NCBI GenBank assembly: GCA_035628035.1
Contig: DASPKS010000110.1
Location: forward strand, 1 to 25,360
Length of the DNA stretch: 25,360 nt
Direction of reading: 5' to 3'
Source: DASPKS01 sp035628035
GTDB taxonomy: Bacteria; Bacteroidota; Rhodothermia; Rhodothermales; Rubricoccaceae
In this document: piece by piece, positions 1 through 7,789 of the stretch
Layout of the letters: each line of letters starts with the position of its first letter
Position numbering within the stretch: the stretch's first letter is position 1
Made by a program: the position numbers and the translations under genes
The notes under the pieces: model-generated
The model's database searches: none
Told to the model about the DNA's origin: nothing
The model's input: only the letters and a program-made list of their open reading frames with translations

Positions 1-693
1 TTACACGGCGGCGACGGCGGCACGCTGTTCGTGACGCGGTACGAGTCGCGCCCCGACACGAGCGTCTACGCCGACGACTCGGCCACGTCGCACTCCGGCT
101 CACAGGTCGAGCCCTCCGCCATCGCCGCGCGGTACTGGTACCTCGCCGACGTTGGGCTCACCGAGGGCGGCGGTCACGAAGGGAGCGCGCTCCGCTACGC
201 CCTCTGCCTCGACCCCGACAGCGTCGTCGTCCCGGAGCGGCTCGATGACGTGGTGCTCGTGCAGCGGAACGACTCCACCGCCGGGCTCTGGATGCCGCTC
301 GACACCGAGCGCGCGCCGCACGGGTCCGGGGAGTACCTGTGTGCCGAGGGGCTCGCGCTGTTCGGGGAGTTCTCGGTCGGCGGCGCGCCGTCGGCGTTCC
401 CCGACGGGGGCGGGCCGGGCGGCTTGCCGGAGGAGTTCGCGCTCGGGGCGCCGTACCCGAACCCGGCCTCCGGCGCGGTGACGGTCCCCTACGACGTGGC
501 CGAGGCGGGGGCGGTCCGGCTCTCGGTGTACGACCTGCTGGGGCGGGAGGTCGCGCGGCTGGTAGACGGGGAGGCCGACGCGGGGCGGTACGAGGCCGTG
601 CTCGAGGCGGGGGGCCTCGCGAGCGGGGTGTACGTGGTCCACCTCACGGCCGGGCGGTTCGCCGACACAAGGAAGGTCACGCTCCTCCGGTAG
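1..693 (+). CDS. C-terminal part of a T9SS-secreted protein (5' end outside window)
   Basis: The reading frame is open from the first base (frame 1), so the gene starts upstream; the GTG at 31 is internal rather than the true start. The first ~135 visible residues match no family I recognise. The last ~85 residues are a type A C-terminal sorting domain: an YPNP entry motif, then VYDLLGREVARL, then the GLASGVYVV strand, ending KVTLLR just before the stop. In Bacteroidota this module directs proteins across the outer membrane through the type IX secretion system and is normally cleaved off or attached to lipid. The passenger's function cannot be deduced from this fragment. No convincing terminator follows; the next gene starts 87 bases downstream behind a T-rich stretch. 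Confidence 0.85.
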   Translation, partial: LHGGDGGTLFVTRYESRPDTSVYADDSATSHSGSQVEPSAIAARYWYLADVGLTEGGGHEGSALRYALCLDPDSVVVPERLDDVVLVQRNDSTAGLWMPLDTERAPHGSGEYLCAEGLALFGEFSVGGAPSAFPDGGGPGGLPEEFALGAPYPNPASGAVTVPYDVAEAGAVRLSVYDLLGREVARLVDGEADAGRYEAVLEAGGLASGVYVVHLTAGRFADTRKVTLLR

Positions 694-749
694 TGCAGCG
701 GCGAGGACAGGGGGTGGGAAAAGGGATGTGCTGATTTTTTCGCATCGGC

Positions 750-757
750 TATCTTCC
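750..757 (+). promoter_or_regulatory. Candidate -7 promoter element TATCTTCC
   Basis: TATCTTCC lies 23 bases before the ATG at 781 in an otherwise GC-rich gap, 9 bases after a run of six T (735-740). It fits TAnnTTCC, a variant of the Bacteroidota -7 box TAnnTTTG. No clear TTG-type -33 box is seen at the usual distance. It would drive the amidohydrolase trio. Confidence 0.35.
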
Positions 758-780
758 CGCCCCCCTCCCCTATCTGCCGG

Positions 781-2514
781 ATGCCCCGTCGGCTCCTCGC
801 CCTCGCCGCGCTTCTCCTCGTCGCTGCGCCGCTGCGCGCGCAGATCGCCGTCACGGCCGACACCCCGCTGCGGCCGGTCACGCGGACGTACGCCCTCACG
901 AACGCCCGCGTGGTGCAGAGCCCCGGCCGCGTGCTCGACCGCGCCACCGTCCTCATTCGCGACGGGCGGATCGAGGCCGTCGGCCCGCGCGTGCGCGTGC
1001 CGTACGACGCCGAGGTCATCGAGGCCGACTCGCTCACGGTCTACGCCGGCTTCGTCGACGCGCTCGGGCACGCGGGCCTCACGGAGCCGGAGCGCCCGGA
1101 GAATGAGGAGCGGCTCCCCGACCCGAGCAACCCGCCGCGCGAGCGCTCCGGCGTCCAGCCCGAGCGCGACGTGCGGGCGATGGTGGACCCCAAGCACGCT
1201 TCGTTCGAGCAGTGGCGCGCGCTCGGCTTCACGGCGGCCCACACCGTCCCCTACGGGCTGATGCTGCCCGGCCAGGGCGCCGTCGTGCTCCTCCGCGAGC
1301 CGCGCCGCGAGGAGCGCCCGGAGGCGGTGATCCTCACCGGGCCGATCTCGCTCTTCGCCCAGTTCGAGCCCGGACGCGGCGCCTACCCCTCCACGGCCGA
1401 GGGCATCCTGGCCGTCCTCCGCGAGCGGTTCATCGAGGCCGGGCGGCGCCGGGAGCTGGGCCGCCGTCACGCGCGCGACCCCGAACGAACGAGCCGGCCG
1501 CTCTACGACCCCGTCCTCGAAGCGCTCGCCCCCACGCTCGACGGCGAGCGCCCGCTCTTCTTCTACGTCGAGAACACGAACGAGGCGTTCCGCGCGCTCC
1601 GCGTGGCACGCGAGCTGGAGGTGCCGGTCGTCCTCGCGGGCGTGCCCGAGGCAACCCCCCTCCTCCCCCGCCTCCGCGAGGCCGAGGTGCCCGTCCTCGC
1701 GCCCCTCGCACTGCCCGACACCGTCAAGCTGGACACTTCGGACGCGGAGCACCCCGCTCTCATGACGCCCACGACCCGCCCGAACGGAATGCTCTGGGTG
1801 GTGCCCCGGCGGACGGCCTCGTATCGGGACCTCCCGGCGGAGCGGGCGGCGATGCGCGCGCAGCAGCGCTCCGCCGTCGGCATCCGCGCGGCGAACGCGG
1901 CCACCCTCGCCGAGGCCGAGGTGCCCTTCGCCTTCACCACGCTCGGCGCCAAGCCCGGCGACGTACGGAAAAACCTCCAGCGGATGATCGCGGCCGGCCT
2001 CGCGCCCGACGACGCCCTCGCCGCCCTCACGACGGCACCGGCCCGCCTCCTCGGCCTGGACCGCCAGCTCGGCACCGTCGAGCCCGGCCGCCTCGCCAAC
2101 CTCGTCGTCACCGACGGCGACTACTTCGACGAGGACACGAAGGTGCGCTACGTGTTCGTCGAGGGCGTGCGCTACGAGATGGACGCCGACACGACCGCCG
2201 TGGCCGACTCCGCCGTCGTGGCCGTCGGGACGTGGACGATGGAGGTGGCGATCCCCTCGGGCACCGAGACCGTCACCGTCACCATCGAGGGCGAGGCCGA
2301 CGCGCTCAACGGCCGGATCGAGATGACCGACTACACGGCGCTGCTGGAGACCGTCACGCTCCAGGGGCGCACGCTGAGCTTCCGCTACCCCGGCCCCGAG
2401 GGGCGGCCCGTCACCGTCACCGGTACCATCACCGGTGATCGGTTCGAGGGCAGCGCCGAAGAGGGCGGCACCAGCTTCCCCGTCACCGGCACGCGCCGCC
2501 CCTCCTCCGACTGA
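781..2514 (+). CDS. Exported amidohydrolase-fold protein lacking metal ligands (probable pseudoenzyme)
   Basis: 577 residues. Residues 1-20 are a Sec signal peptide ending LRAQ. The rest resembles imidazolonepropionase-like amidohydrolases (COG1228): an N-terminal beta-sandwich strand (ALTNARVV, then VLIRDGRIEAVG), a TIM-barrel core, and the C-terminal signature (TTAPARLLGLD, then GTVEPGRLANLVV). The HxH that starts the barrel is degraded: residues 93-97 are DALGH, so only one His remains. The later metal His and Asp positions, read against the next gene, are Glu (FYVEN), Gly (LAGVPEA) and Leu (FTTLG). Metal-dependent hydrolysis is therefore unlikely; a binding or partner role is inferred. 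About 110 C-terminal residues form an extra Thr/Val-rich beta domain (from VGTWTMEV) absent from the two neighbouring paralogues. The start is chosen for the signal peptide. It heads a trio spaced by 17 and 13 bases. Confidence 0.85.
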   Translation: MPRRLLALAALLLVAAPLRAQIAVTADTPLRPVTRTYALTNARVVQSPGRVLDRATVLIRDGRIEAVGPRVRVPYDAEVIEADSLTVYAGFVDALGHAGLTEPERPENEERLPDPSNPPRERSGVQPERDVRAMVDPKHASFEQWRALGFTAAHTVPYGLMLPGQGAVVLLREPRREERPEAVILTGPISLFAQFEPGRGAYPSTAEGILAVLRERFIEAGRRRELGRRHARDPERTSRPLYDPVLEALAPTLDGERPLFFYVENTNEAFRALRVARELEVPVVLAGVPEATPLLPRLREAEVPVLAPLALPDTVKLDTSDAEHPALMTPTTRPNGMLWVVPRRTASYRDLPAERAAMRAQQRSAVGIRAANAATLAEAEVPFAFTTLGAKPGDVRKNLQRMIAAGLAPDDALAALTTAPARLLGLDRQLGTVEPGRLANLVVTDGDYFDEDTKVRYVFVEGVRYEMDADTTAVADSAVVAVGTWTMEVAIPSGTETVTVTIEGEADALNGRIEMTDYTALLETVTLQGRTLSFRYPGPEGRPVTVTGTITGDRFEGSAEEGGTSFPVTGTRRPSSD

Positions 2515-2531
2515 TTTTTTTGTTCAAGGTG

Positions 2532-3875
2532 ATGCGTGTTGTTCTCCTTCTAGGTCTTCTCTCCGCGATTCCGGTAGCTGCGCAGACGGCGGCGGACCTC
2601 CCCCCGGCCGACGCGCGCGGCACCGTGCTCGTCCGCGGTGGCACCGTCCTCACCGTCACCCGCGGCACGCTGGAGAACACCGACGTGCTCGTGCGGAACG
2701 GCCGCATCGCCGAGATCGGGCGCGGCCTCGACGCCCCGCGCGGCGCCGAGGTCATCGACGCGACGGGGCTCTACGTGATGCCCGGCATCATCGACGCCCA
2801 CTCCCACATCGCGCTCGACGACGTGAACGAGGCGGCGACGCCGATCTCGGCCGAGGTCCAGATGCAAGACGTCCTCGACCCGCTCGACGTATCGATCTAC
2901 CGCTCACTCGCCGGCGGCGTCACGACGATCCATGCCCTGCACGGCTCGGCCAATGCCATCGGCGGCGAGAGCGAGACGATCAAGCTCCGCTGGGGCACGC
3001 TCGACCCCGACGGGCTCGTCTTCGAGGGGGCCCCGCGCACGATCAAGTTCGCCCTCGGCGAGAACCCCACGCGCGTGCACGGGCGCGGGCGCGGCACCCG
3101 CCCGGCCACGCGGATGGGCGTCGAACAGCTCATCCGCGAGGCGTTCACCGAGGCGCAGCGGTACCGCGCCGCCCAGCGGCAGGCCGAGCGCGACGGTGCC
3201 CCGCCCCCGCCCTACAACCGCCGCCACGAGACCCTCGCCGACGTGCTCGAAGGGCGCGTGCTCGTCCACAGCCACAGCTACCGCGCCGACGAGATCCTCA
3301 TGCTGATGCGGGTGCTGCGCGACTTCGGCGTGGAGCGCGTCACGTTCCAGCACGCCAACGAGGCGTTCAAGGTGGCCCCCGAGCTGGCCGCCTTCGGCGC
3401 CGGCGCCTCCGTCTTCGCCGACTGGTGGAGCTACAAGATGGAGGTGTACTACTCGACGGCCTACAACGCGGCGATCCTCACGCGGAACGGCGTCCGCGCC
3501 TCCATCAACTCCGACGACGCGCAGCTCCAGCGGCAGCTCCACCACGAGGCCGCCAAGGCGCAGCGCTACGGCGGTCTCTCCGACGACGAGGCCCTCGCCC
3601 TCATCACGATCAACCCCGCCTGGCAGCTCGGCATCGACGACCGCGTGGGCTCCATCGAGGAGGGGAAGGACGGCGACCTCGCCCTCTTCCGCGGCCACCC
3701 CCTCTCGATCTACGCCATCTGCGAGAAGACCCTCGTGGACGGCGTCGTCCGCTTCGACCGCGAACGCGACGGCGACGACATGCGGCTCGTGGTTGACCCC
3801 GCCGCGCCGATCCCCGACGTCCGCCTCTACGACCACGACGAGGAGGCGTGCCTCCGCGGCGCGCTCACCTTCTAA
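2532..3875 (+). CDS. Exported amidohydrolase (COG1228, imidazolonepropionase-like), ligands intact
   Basis: 447 residues from the ATG at 2532. A TTG at 2520 is in frame but only adds four residues before the signal peptide, which runs MRVVLLLGLL to about residue 17. This is the only trio member with a complete metal site: HSH at 90-92, a Lys at about 172 in IKFALGENP (the usual carboxylated Lys), His 246/248 in VHSHSYRADEI, His 274 in FQHANEA, and Asp 328/329 in SINSDDAQ. The C-terminal signature (INPAWQLGIDD, then GSIEEGKDGDLALF) is typical. The family hydrolyses C-N bonds in cyclic amides, dipeptides and related compounds; the substrate here cannot be predicted. It acts in the periplasm or outside the cell. 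It lies 17 bases after the first pseudoenzyme and 13 before the second, so co-transcription and a joint complex are likely. Confidence 0.9.
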   Translation: MRVVLLLGLLSAIPVAAQTAADLPPADARGTVLVRGGTVLTVTRGTLENTDVLVRNGRIAEIGRGLDAPRGAEVIDATGLYVMPGIIDAHSHIALDDVNEAATPISAEVQMQDVLDPLDVSIYRSLAGGVTTIHALHGSANAIGGESETIKLRWGTLDPDGLVFEGAPRTIKFALGENPTRVHGRGRGTRPATRMGVEQLIREAFTEAQRYRAAQRQAERDGAPPPPYNRRHETLADVLEGRVLVHSHSYRADEILMLMRVLRDFGVERVTFQHANEAFKVAPELAAFGAGASVFADWWSYKMEVYYSTAYNAAILTRNGVRASINSDDAQLQRQLHHEAAKAQRYGGLSDDEALALITINPAWQLGIDDRVGSIEEGKDGDLALFRGHPLSIYAICEKTLVDGVVRFDRERDGDDMRLVVDPAAPIPDVRLYDHDEEACLRGALTF

Positions 3876-3888
3876 TGCTTTTTCTGTG

Positions 3889-5193
3889 ATGCGTCCTGCC
3901 TACCTCCTCGCGTGGGTGCTCCTCGCTGCGTTCCCCGCGCGCGCGCAGGACCCGTACATCCGGACGACGACGGGGGTGTTCGCCCTCACGAACGCGCGGA
4001 TCGAGACCGTCACGAACGGGACCATCGAGCGCGGCACGGTCGTCCTCCGCAACGGGAGGATCGAGAGCGTTGGCGCCGACGCCTCCGTCCCGGCCGATGC
4101 GGAGGTGATCGACTGCACGGGGCTGACCGTCTACCCCGGGATGATCGACGGCGGCACGGGGCTCGGGCTCCAGGAGATCGGCTCGCTCCCCGAGACCATC
4201 GACCGCGACGAGGTGGGTGAGGTCTCGCCGCAGATGCAGGCCCTCACGGCGGTCAACCCCCACTCCGTCCTCATCCCCGTCACCCGCGTGGCCGGCGTGA
4301 CGACCGTGCTGACGACGCCGACGGGCGGGCTCCTCCCCGGCACCGCCGCGCTCGTCCACCTCCACGGGTACACGCCCGAGCAGATGGACGGCGGCTTCCG
4401 CGGGGTCGTCCTCTCGTTCCCCTCCTCCGCGCGGCGCGGGGGCTTCGACCGCCGCACCGACGAGGAGGTCGAGAAGGAGTTCGAGGAGGCGATGGAGCGG
4501 CTCGACGAGACGTGGGACCAGGCCGTCCTCTTCGCGCGGATCGACTCGGCCGCCGTCGCGGGCGGCCACCCGCGCGAGCCGGTGTACCAGCCCGAGATGA
4601 CGGCGCTCCTCCCCGCCATCCGCCGGCAGGCGCCGGTGCTCGTCGAGGTTAACGCCGCCCAGGACATCGAGAAGGCGCTGGAGTGGATCGAGCGGCGGAA
4701 CGTGCGGGCGATCCTGACGGGCGCGGCCGAGGGGTGGCGCGTGGCCGACAAGATCGCCGCGGCCGGCGTGCCGGTCATCGTCGGCCCCATCCAGCGGCTC
4801 CCCACGCGCGCGTCCGACCGCTACGACGTCATGTACCGGAACCCGGGCCTGCTCCGCGAGGCCGGCGTGCCCGTGGCCCTCCGCACGTCGGAGGTCGAGA
4901 ACGTGCGCAACCTCCCGTTCCACGCCGGCTTCGCCGCCGCGTGGGGAATGGGCCGCGAGGCCGCGCTGGAGGCCGTCACCATCGTGCCCGCGCGGATCTT
5001 CGGGGTCGACCGCGAGGTCGGGTCCATCGAGGCCGGCAAGCGCGGCACGCTGTTCGTCGCCGACGGCGACCCGTTCGAGCCGCGCACGCAGGTGCGCCAC
5101 CTCTTCATCGACGGGTACCGCATCCCCATCCAATCGCGGCAGATCGCCCTTTACGAAGAGTTCCTGCACCGCTCGCCGGGGCTGACCAAGTAG
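3889..5193 (+). CDS. Exported amidohydrolase-fold protein with all metal ligands replaced (probable pseudoenzyme)
   Basis: 434 residues from the ATG at 3889. The open frame extends upstream, but that part overlaps the preceding gene and lacks a signal peptide; the chosen start gives MRPAYLLAWV to the cleavage at ARAQ (residues 17-20). The fold signature is kept: ALTNARIETV, VVLRNGRIESVG, YPGMIDGG, and C-terminally VPARIFGVD with GSIEAGKRGTLFV. The HxH has become GTG (residues 89-91). The strand-5 His is replaced in VLVEVNAAQDI, the strand-6 His by Gly in ILTGAAEG, and the strand-8 Asp is lost in LRTSEVEN. No first-shell ligand remains, so catalysis is very unlikely. It aligns well with the active middle gene around these sites, which argues for duplication followed by loss of activity. 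Confidence 0.87.
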   Translation: MRPAYLLAWVLLAAFPARAQDPYIRTTTGVFALTNARIETVTNGTIERGTVVLRNGRIESVGADASVPADAEVIDCTGLTVYPGMIDGGTGLGLQEIGSLPETIDRDEVGEVSPQMQALTAVNPHSVLIPVTRVAGVTTVLTTPTGGLLPGTAALVHLHGYTPEQMDGGFRGVVLSFPSSARRGGFDRRTDEEVEKEFEEAMERLDETWDQAVLFARIDSAAVAGGHPREPVYQPEMTALLPAIRRQAPVLVEVNAAQDIEKALEWIERRNVRAILTGAAEGWRVADKIAAAGVPVIVGPIQRLPTRASDRYDVMYRNPGLLREAGVPVALRTSEVENVRNLPFHAGFAAAWGMGREAALEAVTIVPARIFGVDREVGSIEAGKRGTLFVADGDPFEPRTQVRHLFIDGYRIPIQSRQIALYEEFLHRSPGLTK

Positions 5194-5215
5194 CGCGAAG
5201 GGGCGGCCCTTGCCT

Positions 5216-5223
5216 TAGTTTCC
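5216..5223 (+). promoter_or_regulatory. Candidate -7 promoter element TAGTTTCC
   Basis: TAGTTTCC sits 25 bases before the fabH ATG in the 55-base gap after the amidohydrolase trio and fits the same TAnnTTCC pattern as the element at 750. No good -33 partner is visible. Confidence 0.35.
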
Positions 5224-5248
5224 GGCCACTCCCACCCTCGCGCTGCTC

Positions 5249-6331
5249 ATGACCCGCCTGTATTCGAACCTCATCGGCTGGGGGCACTACGCCCCCGAGA
5301 AGGTGCTCACCAACGAGGAGCTCGCCCGGATGGTGGACACCACCGACGAGTGGATCCAGTCGCGCTCGGGCATCCGCGAGCGCCACATCGCCGGGCCGGA
5401 CGACTTCACGAGCACGATGTCGAGCGAGGCCGCGCGCCGCGCGATGGCGCAGGCCGGCGTGACGCCGGAGGAGATCGACTTCCTCATCGTCGCCACGAGC
5501 AGCCCGGACTACATCACGCCGCCGGTGTCGAGCATCGTCCAGCACCAGCTCGGCCTGAAGTGCGGCGCGATGACGACGCTCGTCGGCTGCACCGGGTTCG
5601 TCTACGCCCTCGTCACGGCCGACCAGTTCATCCAGACCGGCGCCTACCGGACGATCCTCGTGGTGGGGTCCGAGCTGATCTCGCGGAACCTCGACTGGCA
5701 GGACCGCACGACGTGCGTGCTCTTCGGCGACGGCGCCGGCGCCGTCGTTCTCCAGGCCACCGAGAAGCCGTGCGGGCTGCGGGCGTTCGACCTCGGCTCG
5801 GACGGCTCCTCGTTTGACGCCATCATCGCGTGGTGCCCCGGCACGGCCGAGCCCATCACGCACGCGCGGATCGAGGCGGGCCGGCACTACCTCCGCATGA
5901 ACGGGCGCGAGGTGTTCAAGTTCGCCACGACCACGATGGGCGCGGCGATCATGCGCATCCTCCAGAAGGCCGGCGTGCCCCCCGGTGACGTGGACCTCTT
6001 CATCCCCCACCAGGCCAACGCGCGGATCATCGAGTACGCCTCGCAGCAGATCGGGCTGCCGCCGGAGAAGGTGGTGGTGAACGTGGACCGCTACGGGAAC
6101 ACCTCGGCGGCGAGCGTCCCCATCGCGCTGAGCGAGGCGCTCTCGGAGGGCCGCGCCCAGCCGGGCGATACCCTCGCCCTCATCGGCTTCGGCGCCGGGC
6201 TCACGTGGGCGGCGGCGCTCTTCGACCTCGGCACGATGGTCAAGGAGGAGCCTCACCGGGCCGGGCCCAAGGAGTCGTTCAGGGACAGTGTGATCGGGGA
6301 CGGCGGCGTCGTCGAGGGGCTCATCGCGTAA
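5249..6331 (+). CDS. fabH: 3-oxoacyl-ACP synthase III (FabH/KAS III)
   Basis: 360 residues. Condenses acetyl-CoA (or another short acyl-CoA) with malonyl-ACP to start fatty acid synthesis in the cytoplasm. The catalytic triad is visible: Cys114 in VGCTGFVYA, His254 in FIPHQANARI and Asn284 in RYGNTSAAS. The N-terminal TDEWIQSRSGIRERH and the FGDGAGAVVL segment are typical of the family. VGC replaces the more usual AAC before the active Cys. The core ends around residue 327, near where FabH usually ends, but about 33 further residues follow (from GTMVKEEPHR), a polar tail I cannot assign. The gene stands alone rather than in a fab operon. A second possibility is a FabH-like synthase for a specialised lipid, but the motifs favour housekeeping FabH. 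Confidence 0.93.
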   Translation: MTRLYSNLIGWGHYAPEKVLTNEELARMVDTTDEWIQSRSGIRERHIAGPDDFTSTMSSEAARRAMAQAGVTPEEIDFLIVATSSPDYITPPVSSIVQHQLGLKCGAMTTLVGCTGFVYALVTADQFIQTGAYRTILVVGSELISRNLDWQDRTTCVLFGDGAGAVVLQATEKPCGLRAFDLGSDGSSFDAIIAWCPGTAEPITHARIEAGRHYLRMNGREVFKFATTTMGAAIMRILQKAGVPPGDVDLFIPHQANARIIEYASQQIGLPPEKVVVNVDRYGNTSAASVPIALSEALSEGRAQPGDTLALIGFGAGLTWAAALFDLGTMVKEEPHRAGPKESFRDSVIGDGGVVEGLIA

Positions 6332-6333
6332 GC

Positions 6334-6354
6334 GCAAGCGCGCCAACCGCTTGC
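6334..6354 (+). terminator. Short hairpin after fabH (weak terminator candidate)
   Basis: GCAAGCG (6334-6340) and CGCTTGC (6348-6354) form a perfect 7-base-pair stem with a 7-base loop, two bases after the fabH stop. There is no T run, so intrinsic termination is uncertain. Its right arm overlaps the candidate -33 box of the next gene. Confidence 0.25.
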
Positions 6355-6380
6355 CGAACGGACGTCGTGTCGTAAGCTCC
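6351..6380 (+). promoter_or_regulatory. Candidate promoter TTG-N19-TAAGCTCC
   Basis: TTG at 6351-6353 is separated by 19 bases from TAAGCTCC (6373-6380), the spacing expected for a Bacteroidota housekeeping promoter. The second box is one base off TAnnTTCC. The ATG of the DUF4383 gene is 31 bases downstream. Confidence 0.35.
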
Positions 6381-6399
6381 CGGTGGACCACCCACCATC

Positions 6400-6404
6400 G
6401 GAGG
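6400..6404 (+). promoter_or_regulatory. Ribosome binding site GGAGG
   Basis: GGAGG lies 7 bases before the ATG at 6412. It is one of only two clear Shine-Dalgarno sequences in this window (the other precedes ssb), and it fixes the start of the DUF4383 gene. Confidence 0.6.
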
Positions 6405-6411
6405 CATTCCT

Positions 6412-6843
6412 ATGGAGCGACGCGCTAACGTTCAGACGTTCGCCCTGGTCTTCGGGGCACTGTACGTCCTCGTCGGCATCCTCGGCTTCGTGCCGGGCCT
6501 CGTCACGCCCGAGCCGGCCCACGACATGGCCATCGACGCCGGGCACGGGCGCCTGCTCGGGCTGTTCCCCGTCAACCTCGCCCACAACCTCGTCCACCTC
6601 CTCATCGGCGCCTGGGGGCTGCTCGCGATGCGGAGCCTGGCCGGCTCGGTGAACTACGCGCGCGGGCTCGCCGTCCTCTACGGGGTGCTGGCGGTGCTCG
6701 GCCTGATCCCCGCCACGAACACGCTGTTCGGGATTGCCCCCATCTACGGGCTCGACGTGTTCCTCCACGCGGCCTCGGCCCTCATCGCGGGCTACTTCGG
6801 GTTCGTGGACCGGAGCGGGCGGGATGCCCGCCCGGCGGTGTGA
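6412..6843 (+). CDS. DUF4383 family small membrane protein
   Basis: 143 residues with four hydrophobic segments: about 9-30 (ALVFGALYVLVGILGFVPGL), 50-75 (LLGLFPVNLAHNLVHLLIGA), 82-100 and 108-130 (YGLDVFLHAASALIAGYFGF). The NLAHNLVHLLIGAWGL segment, with its paired Asn and His residues, is characteristic of DUF4383, whose biochemical role is unknown. The N terminus is short and charged, and the C terminus is a hydrophilic stub, so an inner-membrane protein is expected. It has its own candidate promoter and a good ribosome binding site, so it is probably transcribed independently of fabH. It converges on hutG with a single base between the two stop codons and no terminator between them. Confidence 0.85.
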   Translation: MERRANVQTFALVFGALYVLVGILGFVPGLVTPEPAHDMAIDAGHGRLLGLFPVNLAHNLVHLLIGAWGLLAMRSLAGSVNYARGLAVLYGVLAVLGLIPATNTLFGIAPIYGLDVFLHAASALIAGYFGFVDRSGRDARPAV

Positions 6844-6844
6844 G

Positions 6845-7789
6845 CTATGCCGCTTCGAGGCGCGCGGTCAGCCCGCGCAGCAGGTGCCAGACGGTGAGGG
6901 CGGCCAGCATGGCCGTCCTCCCGTCTTGGTCGTAGCGCGGGTTCAGCTCCACCACGTCGAACGAGGTGAAGGCGACGCTGCGCCCGCACGCCTCGGCGGC
7001 GCGGAGCCAGCGCGCCGCGTCGAGGCCGCCTGCGCCCGGTGCGCTCACCCCGGGAGCCCGCGCGGCGTCCACGAGGTCTAGGTCAAAGGAGGCGAGCGCC
7101 GGCCCGGGCATCTCCCCTGCCAGCCGCTCGATTCGGTCGTCCGTGAGGTCGTCGAGCCAAACGGCGCCGCCGCTCGCTCCCACGAAGTCGACGTGGGCCT
7201 TCGCCACGCGCCAGGGGTGCAGCCCGGCGACGGTGTAGCGCTGGCAGATACGGGACGGGTGCTCGATGGCCTGCCGGAAGGGTGAGCCGGAGTGGGCCCG
7301 CCCCTCGCGGAGGGGCCGCACGTCGGCGTGGGCGTCCCAGTTGAGCAGGTGGACGGGTCGGCCCGCGCGCACGTATCCGAGGAAGTGCCCGAACGTCGTC
7401 TCGTGCCCCCCGCCCAGCACGATGGGGACGACGCCCTTTTCGAGGAGCGCCCCGACGACCTCACCCAGCCGCTCCTGGTCCGCTTCCACGTGGCCCGTAA
7501 TCGGTAGGTCCCCCAGGTCGGCGGCGGCTTCGAGGAGCGCGACGAACGGTTCTGGCGCACGCGCGTCCGGCGTCATCCGGTAGAGCGCCTCGCGGAGGGC
7601 GCGCGGCCCGTCGGCGGCGCCAGGTCGCCCGCCGTTCCGCCGCACGCCTTCGTCGGCGGGGAAGCCGACGAGCGCCACGCGCATTTTTTCTTCCGGCGTA
7701 TTCGCCGTGAGCCAGTGGCCGAGGCGCGGGTCGTCGGGCGCGGTGTCCGGCGCCGAAAGGCCAGGGGGGCGGAGGTCGTGCGGGCTCAT
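6845..7789 (-). CDS. hutG: Formimidoylglutamase (HutG, arginase/ureohydrolase family)
   Basis: 314 residues. Hydrolyses N-formimino-L-glutamate to glutamate and formamide, the last step of the four-enzyme histidine pathway. The binuclear Mn site is complete: His129 in GGGHETTFG, Asp152/His154/Asp156 in NWDAHADVR, and Asp236/Asp238 in SFDLDLVD. The family also contains arginase and agmatinase, but position next to hutI points to HutG. The start at 7789 is chosen because its ATG overlaps the hutI stop as ATGA; an ATG at 7798 in the same frame would add three residues. The tight overlap implies translational coupling to hutI. It converges on the DUF4383 gene. Confidence 0.9.
   Translation of the reverse strand: MSPHDLRPPGLSAPDTAPDDPRLGHWLTANTPEEKMRVALVGFPADEGVRRNGGRPGAADGPRALREALYRMTPDARAPEPFVALLEAAADLGDLPITGHVEADQERLGEVVGALLEKGVVPIVLGGGHETTFGHFLGYVRAGRPVHLLNWDAHADVRPLREGRAHSGSPFRQAIEHPSRICQRYTVAGLHPWRVAKAHVDFVGASGGAVWLDDLTDDRIERLAGEMPGPALASFDLDLVDAARAPGVSAPGAGGLDAARWLRAAEACGRSVAFTSFDVVELNPRYDQDGRTAMLAALTVWHLLRGLTARLEAA

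Noticed and set aside
31..33. GTG at 31 as the start of the first gene
   Set aside because: The frame is open to base 1 and no signal peptide follows the GTG, although the C terminus is a T9SS sorting domain that requires one. The start must lie upstream.
100..1752. Minus-strand open frame of 550 codons opposite the first secreted protein and amidohydrolase
   Set aside because: Arg/Glu/Gly-rich shadow with no recognisable motif; it spans two plus-strand genes.
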